From Clostridium sp. UBA6758 (GTDB lineage Bacteria; Bacillota; Clostridia; Clostridiales; Clostridiaceae): a stretch of DNA of 15,210 bases. The DNA is taken from contig DKGY01000062.1 of NCBI GenBank assembly GCA_002453475.1, forward strand, positions 13,462 through 28,671, given 5' to 3'. A model generated the notes under the pieces. That model did no database searches, was not told where the DNA came from, and saw nothing but the letters and a program-made list of their open reading frames with translations. Positions 1-7,466 of this stretch are shown piece by piece (positions within the stretch are counted from its first letter, which is position 1; each line of letters starts with the position of its first letter). The position numbers and the translations under genes are program-made.

Positions 1-85
1 ATGAAGTATATAACAAATAACATTAACGTAGCTATTGATGAAGCATAGGATATAATCTCAAGCATAAATCCACCACTTTCCTTTA

Positions 86-1051
86 TTAACTTACTGTACT
101 CTTATATTCTGGACATAATTTTAATATTTGATATTTATGTATATACATTATTGGTATATCAAACTCTTGCTCCAATCTCATTCTAAGCATATCACTGTCT
201 GGAGGAAATGTATCAGCACATACACATGCAACCCTACTCATACCTAACTCATCATAGCTCGCATCTAAATGTTTAACCTTTTCTACTAGCTTTGTAATTT
301 CTTTAGAACTTATTTGCCCTAATTTTACTTGTGTAAATATCTTATGTTTTTCATCCTTAGCAATAACATCAATTTTTAATGCATCTAAAACTGCATCACT
401 TCTATTTGCCTCATAGTCCTTGCTCTGAAAGTATGCAACAACAGCGTGCTCATTTAATTTTCCTTTTGCTATTTTTTGTTTTTCAACCAAAGGACTAACT
501 TTTGAATCTAAATCTCCAAATCCATTAGTTAATTGTTTAAACATATTTTCACACTTTTCTCCCCACTCATTATCAGTAAAGTACTCATCTATATCATATT
601 TCTCCGCAATACCTTTTAATATACTTACTGCTTTATTAACTTCTTTAAAAATTTTTGCTTCTTCGTTATCTTTATGAACAGTATATGGTTCTCCCACACG
701 CCCTCTCAATTCAAGTGATATAGTTAATGCAATATCTACTTTCATCATATCTTCAAGTGTTAATTTACCAATTTTATCTTTCAATCTTCTTTTATCGAGT
801 GTTCTAATCTGCTCTAAAATAACCACACTATCTTTGTTAAGACTATATTCATTAGCAGATATTTCAACATGAGTAGGTAATTTAGCCATATTTATCTGAG
901 ATGTTATTGCTGCTACAATTACAGTAGGCGAATATCTATTACCTACATCATTTTGAATAACTACTACAGGTCTAATCCCGCCTTGTTCATAGCCAACTGT
1001 TGGACTTAAATCTGCATAAATTAAATCTCCCCTACTTATTGTACCTGTCAT
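86..1051 (-). CDS. MazF/PemK-type RNase toxin fused to a PD-(D/E)XK nuclease-like domain
   Basis: A 321-residue protein in two parts. Residues 1-116 closely resemble chromosomal MazF/EndoA toxins of Firmicutes, which are sequence-specific mRNA endonucleases: [25 protein letters not shown] and the IVAAITSQ strand are present, with R27 and T50 at positions matching the catalytic Arg and Thr of that family. Normal MazF ends there at about 115-120 residues. Here a helical linker (about 125-190) leads to a domain with E201, D228 (LKIDVIA) and Q241-x-K243 (FTQVKLG), the layout of Mrr-like restriction endonuclease folds. I chose the ATG at 1051 over the upstream in-frame TTG because a GGGGGGGAG box lies 4 bases before it. 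No mazE-like antitoxin gene is seen within 280 bases upstream. The MazF assignment is firm; the nuclease assignment of the C-terminus rests on motif pattern only. Confidence 0.85.
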   Translation of the reverse strand: MTGTISRGDLIYADLSPTVGYEQGGIRPVVVIQNDVGNRYSPTVIVAAITSQINMAKLPTHVEISANEYSLNKDSVVILEQIRTLDKRRLKDKIGKLTLEDMMKVDIALTISLELRGRVGEPYTVHKDNEEAKIFKEVNKAVSILKGIAEKYDIDEYFTDNEWGEKCENMFKQLTNGFGDLDSKVSPLVEKQKIAKGKLNEHAVVAYFQSKDYEANRSDAVLDALKIDVIAKDEKHKIFTQVKLGQISSKEITKLVEKVKHLDASYDELGMSRVACVCADTFPPDSDMLRMRLEQEFDIPIMYIHKYQILKLCPEYKSTVS

Positions 1052-1055
1052 TATA

Positions 1056-1064
1056 CTCCCCCCC
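1056..1064 (-). promoter_or_regulatory. Ribosome binding site deciding the start of the MazF fusion
   Basis: GGGGGGGAG on the minus strand, 4 bases before the ATG at 1051. It overlaps the alternative TTG start at 1066, so the TTG is unlikely to be used. Confidence 0.7.
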
Positions 1065-1065
1065 A

Positions 1066-1332
1066 AATATATTTAGTCAAACTCATATCATATTAAAAAT
1101 GGAACGAATCATCTTTTAGCATAAATATTTCTTCATAATTACCATTAACTTTCTATTAATCGTTTAACATAATTGCCAAATGCAAAAGAATGCTCTTATC
1201 CACCTAATTACATTTCATCGTAATTAACCAAATTCAAGTCAGTATATATATTTACCGGCTATAGTAATTTATATATTACAAATGCATAATTCCCAGTGGT
1301 AATTCCATATTCTACTTTTAATATATACTAAC
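1066..1332. other. Intergenic stretch, possibly an eroded gene
   Basis: No intact frame. One minus-strand frame reads protein-like words separated by stops: EYGITTGNYAFVIYKLL, NIYTDLNLVNYDEM, EHSFAFGNYVKRLIES. This could be an old pseudogene, or chance. No antitoxin gene, hairpin or repeat is seen. Confidence 0.3.
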
Positions 1333-1626
<294 letters not shown>

Positions 1627-1864
1627 TCACTCGTTGTAAGAAATTGAAAAGATACAAGCCAGGAAACAGAATTAGAACTTGAAAAACACAACAATTAGAT
1701 TCTAAACCTATATCATGTATAACTACTTGTCCTCTAAAATGGGATAACCTATTTACTTATAAATAACTTTTTATATCATTCCAAAATCCATTCATTTATT
1801 CAACTACTATCTACGAATACGGCATCTAATAATATGAAATGAATTTTTAAATTGTTCTAATAAT

Positions 1865-2674
1865 CTATGCTGTAATACTACTAAAATTATTTTTATTCCA
1901 TTTATCTATTTGGCTTACATCATAATAAATATCTAGATATTCAAAGAACTTTTCTTCTAACTCTTCATCATTTAACATAGGAACCATAACCACAGGATAG
2001 CTTTTATTAAATTCAAAAATAACTCTTCTTCCATATCTTTCATCTTTACCTAAATGGTATTTTTCTATTATTTCTTTATCTTTTATTTTTGCTTTTAATA
2101 TTTTACTTAAATCATATTTATCTACTATATTTAAGATCTTAATTAAAAATATATCATTTCTAAAAATACTATATTTGATTATATAATTATAAAGATCTAG
2201 ATTTTCTACTATTAATCTATAATATCTTTTTTGTTCATTTTCATCTACTATATTATCAGTTACGTACTGTGCTCCCAGTATGCACTTATATATATAATTT
2301 TCCCAATCAAAATCCTTGAGAACTATATTTTTAAATTCTTTAAGTCCTCCATCTATAATTTCAGGATAGTTATCTAGCAAATAATCTCTATGTTCTTGAC
2401 ATAATAACGAATGCCAAAATCTCTCATTTAAATATATATCTCGATCCATTTCTATATAATATTTTTTCATTACTTCAAAAGCAGTAATAAACTTTTCATT
2501 CTTTTCTTCCTCTGTTCCTTTAGCCATATATATTGGAAATACTGGTGCTGCTTCTATCCTTACTTTTTCTCCAGATAAAAACTCATCATTTCCAATTATT
2601 TTACCGTGTAAAAAAGCGTCATATAAATCTTCATTATTTTTATATTTATCCTTTAATAATCTAACCTCTATCAT
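1865..2674 (-). CDS. Helical protein of unknown function, DUF6339-like, third gene of the GHKL operon
   Basis: 269 residues with no catalytic motif or membrane segment that I can see. It appears mostly helical. Segments such as ERFWHSLLCQEHRDYLL (about 84-100) and YIIKYSIFRNDIFLIKIL (about 164-181) resemble, from memory, DUF6339 proteins, which occur in bacterial restriction-like clusters; this match is not verified. A Lys/Glu-rich acidic helix ends the protein before a short polar tail. The ATG lies 14 bases inside the end of the preceding gene and has AGGAGGTATAT just before it, so translation is probably coupled. As the last gene of the HNH-GHKL operon it is probably a structural or specificity partner of the ATPase; that is an inference from gene order only. 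Confidence 0.8.
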   Translation of the reverse strand: MIEVRLLKDKYKNNEDLYDAFLHGKIIGNDEFLSGEKVRIEAAPVFPIYMAKGTEEEKNEKFITAFEVMKKYYIEMDRDIYLNERFWHSLLCQEHRDYLLDNYPEIIDGGLKEFKNIVLKDFDWENYIYKCILGAQYVTDNIVDENEQKRYYRLIVENLDLYNYIIKYSIFRNDIFLIKILNIVDKYDLSKILKAKIKDKEIIEKYHLGKDERYGRRVIFEFNKSYPVVMVPMLNDEELEEKFFEYLDIYYDVSQIDKWNKNNFSSITA

Positions 2675-3521
2675 CTATATACCTCCTTATAGAACTAGTG
2701 AACCTTTCTACAATTCCATCAGATATTAGATAAATTACCTCATCTATATTGTCTTTGTTGAGTTCACACACCATTTTATTTTTCATAAGACGATATAACT
2801 TTAAATCTAGTTCAAGTTCTGGTTCTTCAATTTCACTAATGATAACTTCATCCTCATCATCATTAATTCTATTATTTAAAATGAATTCATTAAGAGCTCT
2901 CTGTAAACCCATATATACATATAAATTATTAAGAGAATTATCTGCTATTACATCCTTAAACATCATTTCTTCTTTTTTATAAGTAATTACTATTGTTTCA
3001 GCAGTTAAATCTATTTTTATTTCTGACTTTATATTTGGATCCACTCTTTTTTCAAATAACTCTAGTCCCTTTTTGGAACTTTCATTAAAGGTAACAACAT
3101 TTGAAAAAGCTAAAACAGAGTTTGTAGGAACTACTATCTCACTTTTTAACTCTTCATACAAACCACATATCTCATTATTGTTTTCAAAGGATATTCTATT
3201 ACAAGATTTAACCATCAATTGGATTTGAGTTTTTTTACTTAATGAAAGTCTATTTTTGTTTATAATTTTATTTTTTTCTTCTAACTTTATTTCAAAAAAT
3301 TTATTATCTATAGATTGAACTATTAAAAATAGCTTTGCTTGTTCAGTCTTTAATAATTCATTTATAAAGTTAGAATTAATAGTGTAATCTAACTCAATAT
3401 CATAAATATCCTTATTCTCTGACAATTTAACATCTAAATCAAATAAGCCACTTTTATAACTATTTGATAAATTAGTTAACACTGGATATGGGAAGTTAAC
3501 ACCCTTCTTATAAATCATCAT
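2661..3521 (-). CDS. Beta-rich protein of unknown function, partner of the GHKL ATPase
   Basis: 286 residues. The N-terminal half is rich in predicted beta strands with alternating hydrophobic residues: FPYPVLTNLS, a SGLFDLDVKLS strand, then FINELLKTEQAKLFLIVQS and FFEIKLEEKN. The second half is mixed, with an acidic stretch (DDEDEVIISEIEEPELELDL, about 228-247) and a helical C-terminus. I recognise no enzyme motif. The order 'x-F-D-(L/I)-D-V' then 'L(L/I)xxxxAKxxL' recurs, as I recall, in hypothetical proteins beside bacterial GHKL ATPases, but I cannot name the family. Its ATG overlaps the ATPase stop codon (TAATG) and has a GGAGGT box, and its own 3' end overlaps the next gene by 14 bases. 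This tight coupling suggests a complex of fixed stoichiometry. Confidence 0.85.
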   Translation of the reverse strand: MMIYKKGVNFPYPVLTNLSNSYKSGLFDLDVKLSENKDIYDIELDYTINSNFINELLKTEQAKLFLIVQSIDNKFFEIKLEEKNKIINKNRLSLSKKTQIQLMVKSCNRISFENNNEICGLYEELKSEIVVPTNSVLAFSNVVTFNESSKKGLELFEKRVDPNIKSEIKIDLTAETIVITYKKEEMMFKDVIADNSLNNLYVYMGLQRALNEFILNNRINDDEDEVIISEIEEPELELDLKLYRLMKNKMVCELNKDNIDEVIYLISDGIVERFTSSIRRYIDDRG

Positions 3522-5428
3522 TATACCTCCACATAATATACAAATTTTAAAGACTTATTTGCTTTTTCTGTTAACTTTGCTTCAATATTCACCTTACCTT
3601 TTTCGATACTTACATCTTTAATAAGGTTGTCTTTAATAAAGCAATTATTACCCGTGTTTTTATCTGTTATATACTTATAATTATCAAATATGTTGAATTC
3701 ACCAGGACATTCTTCCCCCGTTCCATCAACTACAATTAAAGCTATATTACATAATTTCTTCTTATCAGCTTCACTATAAGACAAGTCAAATTTTATGTAT
3801 TCTTTGTCTTTAATTACTGCCCTTTCTACTACCTCTGCACTAACATTATATCTTCGTTCTTTTTTATTTCCATCAATATCATTTTTTATGGTAGTTCTTC
3901 TTCTAAGTTTTTTCTTAGGTTCTATATTACCAGTTTTTCTTTTTTCACTACCACTAGATTTCTTTTTCCTATCTCCTAGATCCTTTGTAAGCTCTTTTTT
4001 CTTTCCTTCTGAGTTTACTATTTTTACAGGTTCTATACTTTTATTTAATTCCTTTTTGAATTTTGATTCAATTGTATATAATATATCTTCTGTATTCATT
4101 TTCCCATTTGTTGGATTCATCTCTGTAATTTTTTCATTTATTATTTGAGCTAGCCTATTAGAAATATTATTTATAAAACTTTGTGCATTTTTTCTAGTTT
4201 TTAAATCTTTTATATGTTCATACTCTATCATGGTATGTGATTCATTCTCTAGCAATTTTAAAAATGCATCTTCTTTTATAGAACATGGGATAAGAATTGC
4301 ATTAAAAGGTTTTGTAGCATTATTCCTAACTTTTTTGTCTTCTATCTTCATACCAATAGTTCTTATTATTCCAAGTCTTCCTTTTTTAATTGCACTGTTA
4401 ATCTCAAAATATAATTTAAACTTGTACACATCTGATAAAGATTTTATCTCTATATCCATAGGTTTTGTATTTAAGTATGTATTTAAATATAACGGAGTAA
4501 ACTCTTTTGTGATTTCACTTATATTTTGCTCATAGTATATTGAATCCTCTATATACAATTTTATAGTATCCTTATTTAAATTATTATTATTAACTTTAAC
4601 TTCTAGCTTTCCCTCTAATATTGCAACAAAGAAGCTATCACATATACTTTTTATTATTTCCTTCTCTTTGTTAAACTCTTCTCTTAAAAAAGGGATTACA
4701 ATCTTTAATCCCCTTGTATTTTTTGAAAACTCATGGCTGAACTCGTTTTCAAAAGGAATGTATTTACCATCAAAATTTATATCTGTAAAATATCCAGTTG
4801 ATCTATAACAAATTTCATCATATTTGTGTTCTATTAATTGTATAGTTCCCCCTAAGTGCCTATTATTTTCATTATCACAATTGGCAAAATACATCATAAA
4901 TAAATCAGAAGCAGCATTAGAAGCAATTTTACCTATTCCATGTGAGCCCCCTCTTCCACTTTCGATATCACTATCTCCTTCTATTGAGTGAACTCCTTTT
5001 TTATAAGCATATATTCCCCAAGTATCCTGATCTGAGTCACTTTGTCCATTTTTAGCTCCTGTTAATCCTTTTGTGTTAGAATCTTCAAATGAAATATAAT
5101 ATATATTATCTTTATGTATGCTATTCTTCATATGCTCTATGGTTTCTCTAGTATAATCATTATATCCCTTAAGGGAATTAACTCGATCTTTTATTTCTTC
5201 AAATCCAGGTATATCATTCTTATCTATAATTCCTGTTTTAATCTCTACGATTACAGGTTCATCTGACTCTTGTAGTTTACCATCCAATGAATTCTGGATA
5301 TTTTCCCTAACAAGCCCTGCTACTCCTAATTTGTAAAATCTTTCTAGAGCTCCATTAAAATTAACTTCTTCTATTCTATCTAGTGTAGAAAATTTCCACA
5401 TTTCTTTATTATTATCTATATCCTGCAT
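3521..5428 (-). CDS. GHKL (Bergerat-fold) ATPase of a restriction-like defence operon
   Basis: 635 residues. The N-terminal third carries the Bergerat ATP-binding motifs in order: N-box RENIQNSLDG (41-50; E42, N46, D49), a degenerate G1 box EDSNTKGLTG (115-124; D116), the glycine loop GRGGSHGIGK (158-167) and a closing TRGLKIVIP strand (238-246). These proteins dimerise on ATP binding, as MutL, Hsp90 and MORC do; bacterial relatives in restriction-type operons were described as ancestors of MORC ATPases. The middle (about 250-470) would be the transducer part. A lysine-rich linker (about 480-540) could bind nucleic acid, and a beta-rich C-terminus follows. No histidine kinase dimerisation domain or TOPRIM is seen. 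Start at 5428: AAGGAG lies 9 bases upstream; an ATG at 5433 is out of frame and hits a stop after five codons. Gene order HNH, ATPase, two unknowns suggests anti-phage function. Confidence 0.88.
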   Translation of the reverse strand: MQDIDNNKEMWKFSTLDRIEEVNFNGALERFYKLGVAGLVRENIQNSLDGKLQESDEPVIVEIKTGIIDKNDIPGFEEIKDRVNSLKGYNDYTRETIEHMKNSIHKDNIYYISFEDSNTKGLTGAKNGQSDSDQDTWGIYAYKKGVHSIEGDSDIESGRGGSHGIGKIASNAASDLFMMYFANCDNENNRHLGGTIQLIEHKYDEICYRSTGYFTDINFDGKYIPFENEFSHEFSKNTRGLKIVIPFLREEFNKEKEIIKSICDSFFVAILEGKLEVKVNNNNLNKDTIKLYIEDSIYYEQNISEITKEFTPLYLNTYLNTKPMDIEIKSLSDVYKFKLYFEINSAIKKGRLGIIRTIGMKIEDKKVRNNATKPFNAILIPCSIKEDAFLKLLENESHTMIEYEHIKDLKTRKNAQSFINNISNRLAQIINEKITEMNPTNGKMNTEDILYTIESKFKKELNKSIEPVKIVNSEGKKKELTKDLGDRKKKSSGSEKRKTGNIEPKKKLRRRTTIKNDIDGNKKERRYNVSAEVVERAVIKDKEYIKFDLSYSEADKKKLCNIALIVVDGTGEECPGEFNIFDNYKYITDKNTGNNCFIKDNLIKDVSIEKGKVNIEAKLTEKANKSLKFVYYVEV

Positions 5429-5497
5429 AACATAGTACTCCTTAGTCTATTTTTAAAATCAGCTTTTATATTTTAAATTTAACATTAAAACTATTTC

Positions 5498-6711
5498 TTA
5501 CCTCTCCCAAACCCCATACCCCTGATTAAATGCTATCTGATACAGAGGCTCTATATTTGCTTTTAACTTTTGATTAAACTCTTCTTTTTCAATTCTTCTT
5601 TGATTACTTGCAGCTATATTTATGGATAGATATCCTTCTAAGTGCTTCTTATATCTTTTAGGATTTTTTTGCATTATATCAAAGCTTTTGTATTGAATTT
5701 CACAGAATTTGTCCATGTATAAGCTAAGTTCAGGTAGCTTATTGCTCTTTTGACTGTTTACATTTTTAAAGGTAGGTGCTAAATTCCATAGTTCATCATG
5801 TAGTACAAAGCTCCATGGAATAAAGTGATCTATGCTTAGATTCCCATAATTAGAGAAGTTCTCTTCTGTTAGTTCCTTTCCTGTATAAATATCACTAACA
5901 GTTTTATCTCTATTTATATCCTTCCAAAGCTTAGTTGCCTTACTTAGATCTCTTTTACCTGGTGCTGTGCTGGTACATTAGGATTTCTCTTTTGAAGATA
6001 GCCAACCAGGTTATAATGCATCCATCCGTATATTATAGCTTGATTAGCACTTATGTACTTATACCAAGAATTATTAATTTCTATAATCTTATTATCAATA
6101 TCAATTTTATATATAGCCCTCTCATCTTCTTTAGTTAGCCTAGCTATAAACTTATTTCTCTCATAATCATTCTTCTTAAATATATCCTTAGTTAATGCTA
6201 ATTTCTTAGTAAAGAAGGGGGTTAAAAGTCTATAAGGTACATAGTCATGAAGAGTTTTAATTCTTTTTTCAACTTCAACATCTTCTATGTTTTCTATAAC
6301 CGCTAATAGTTTATTTTTATTCATATCACAAGGTATATTATATTTTTCATGGATTAATATTACTAAATCATAGAGTCTGTCTTGAATTCCTAAACTAAGT
6401 TTATATTGAGTAACAGGATACCATGCTCCTACTATCATTCTACATACAAGTTTTCTAAAGGATATGTACTTATTTCCCTTAATTATCTCTTCATAGATTC
6501 CAAAGAACCAAAATATTTTATAACTACTACTTAAACTTTCTTCTAATATTCGTGAAAAGCTATTTAAATCTACACTACCATCATAGGGTAAGGTAATAGC
6601 ACCATAAGGATTAGTAATAATTGAAGATGAAATATCCTTAACATCAATTTGATTTTCCTCTAAGTCTTCTATTAATGAATTATTTTCATTTATAATATAC
6701 TTGTTACTCAT
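5498..6711 (-). pseudogene. HNH endonuclease broken by a frameshift at a 5-bp tandem duplication
   Basis: Two reading frames make one protein of about 402 residues. The first (5944-6711) gives a helical N-terminal domain and ends in ...RNPNVPAQHQVKEI. The second continues as PGKRDLSKATKLWKDI, then the HNH core: IYTGKEL, LSIDHFIPWSF (D and H at about 5825-5830), HDELWNLAPTFKNVNSQKSNKLP, ending near FNQGYGVWER at 5498. The core is the CxxC-less HNH type with DH...N...K/N residues, a DNA endonuclease fold. At 5963-5972 the plus strand reads TGCTGTGCTG; removing one TGCTG restores the frame exactly (1209 coding bases). Relatives, as I recall, carry a few more residues here, so a small deletion is the other possibility. 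The ATG at 6711 follows a GAGGTGG box. It heads the GHKL operon, 69 bases upstream of the ATPase. A sequencing error cannot be excluded. Confidence 0.85.
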
Positions 6712-6797
6712 GCTCCACCTCTTCCCTATGGCCTCTTTATTTCTTATATCTTAAAGATGCATTAACTCATCCACCAATATATTACACGTTACACATA

Positions 6798-6911
6798 TAT
6801 TGTACCACCTCCCTCTCCACTGCTCAATAAATTCATACCATATTCAACAAATATTTCCTTCGTTTAACCTGTAACTACATAAAAAAACAGCAGAATTCTG
6901 AAATTCTACTG
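6798..6911. repeat. Direct repeat copy A (114 bp), partner at 12421
   Basis: Matches 12421-12534 without gaps at about 98 of 114 positions by hand count. On the minus strand it contains a terminator hairpin, then a leader-like stretch with a G-rich GAGGTGGTACAATA end, 87 bases before the HNH start. Both copies precede HNH endonuclease sequence in the direction of transcription. It is the mark of an old duplication or of insertion between duplicated ends. Confidence 0.85.
6881..6911 (-). terminator. Rho-independent terminator inside repeat A
   Basis: Stem of 10 bp (6902-6911 with 6888-6897, loop 6898-6901), perfect on the minus strand if one G-U pair is allowed, followed by seven T on that strand. 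It has no intact gene just upstream and would end the helicase transcript or read-through from the remnants. Confidence 0.75.
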
Positions 6912-7130
6912 TTTCCTTCTATAAATTTATTCTTTATGTTATCTTTTCCTTACTTTACTTACATTACTTGCTACTAATTTTCAAATCCTGTATCTTTTCA
7001 TATTATAATATTATATTAGTTAGTAGGTTTACTTATAGTACAGTACCTGTATCGCAAATAAAAGAATAAATTTTCCTATATACAATATAATTAATATATT
7101 TTCAAATACAAGTTTCTATCATTATTTTAT

Positions 7131-7170
7131 ATAATTTACTCTATAAATTGTAATTTATAGAGTAAATTAT
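7131..7170. repeat. 40-bp near-perfect palindrome
   Basis: Arms ATAATTTACTCTATAAATT (7131-7149) and its exact reverse complement (7152-7170) with only GT between: 19 of 19 pairs. No T-run follows on either strand, so it is not a standard terminator. It lies 12 bases past the stop of a gene remnant. It could be a cruciform or protein-binding site, or a mobile-element trace. Confidence 0.85.
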
Positions 7171-7182
7171 CACTTATCTTAC

Positions 7183-7335
7183 TTATGAATCCCAATAAGA
7201 ATTGGCAATACTTCTTAAAGCACTGTGTTTATCATCATTTTCTACTAAGTAGTCAATAAAAAATTCTTCAACTTCAGGATCATCTTTTATATTAGATAAT
7301 ACTTTAAATGCCTGAACTTTCAGCTTACAATTACA
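7183..7335 (-). pseudogene. 3' remnant of a lost gene, possibly HEAT-repeat-like
   Basis: Fifty codons open on the minus strand with no start codon: ...KLKVQAFKVLSNIKDDPEVE, EFFIDYLVENDDKHS and ALRSIANSYWDS, then TAA. It reads as clean protein with paired amphipathic helices (one ending VLSNIKDDPEV, one ALRSIANSYW), reminiscent of HEAT-type repeats, where a Pro separates helices. A stop codon lies immediately upstream, so the 5' part is gone. The plus-strand recombinase-like start begins 43 bases to the right. The coding nature is fairly sure; the HEAT label is weak. Confidence 0.5.
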
Positions 7336-7377
7336 TTATAGAAACCGGTTTTATAAATATTTAAAGAGGAAGCTTTT

Positions 7378-7425
7378 ATGACTATGAACATTATTAAAGT
7401 TGGATTATATATCCCCAGGAATTAA
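7378..7425 (+). pseudogene. Possible 5' stub of a serine recombinase gene
   Basis: On the plus strand, GAGGA 9 bases before an ATG opens MTMNIIKVGLYIPRN and stops at 7425. The segment IIKVGLYI resembles the very start of large serine recombinases (typically KVGLYIRLSRED), where the N-terminal strand precedes the catalytic Ser. After residue 12 the match is lost; another frame stays open into the end of the helicase gene. It would be a truncated copy left by an element. The similarity is only eight residues, so confidence is low. Confidence 0.25.
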
Positions 7426-7466
7426 GAAAGATTAAAAATCCGACTCAAAGGAAGCTAGATGAAAGA

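Noticed and set aside
1..48. Plus-strand frame MKYITNNINVAIDEA at the window start
   Set aside because: Fifteen codons with no visible upstream context; cannot be told from chance.
2749..4535. Open frames on the plus strand rich in Ser, Phe and Leu
   Set aside because: They lie antisense to the GHKL operon, have low-complexity composition expected from the reverse of Lys/Glu-rich coding sequence, and lack ribosome binding sites. The same holds for plus-strand frames at 5935, 11896 and 12826.
6798..6880. T-box-like GGTGGTAC motif on the minus strand of both direct repeats
   Set aside because: Only eight bases fit the T-box core; the terminator lies upstream rather than downstream and no stem I or specifier structure is evident.
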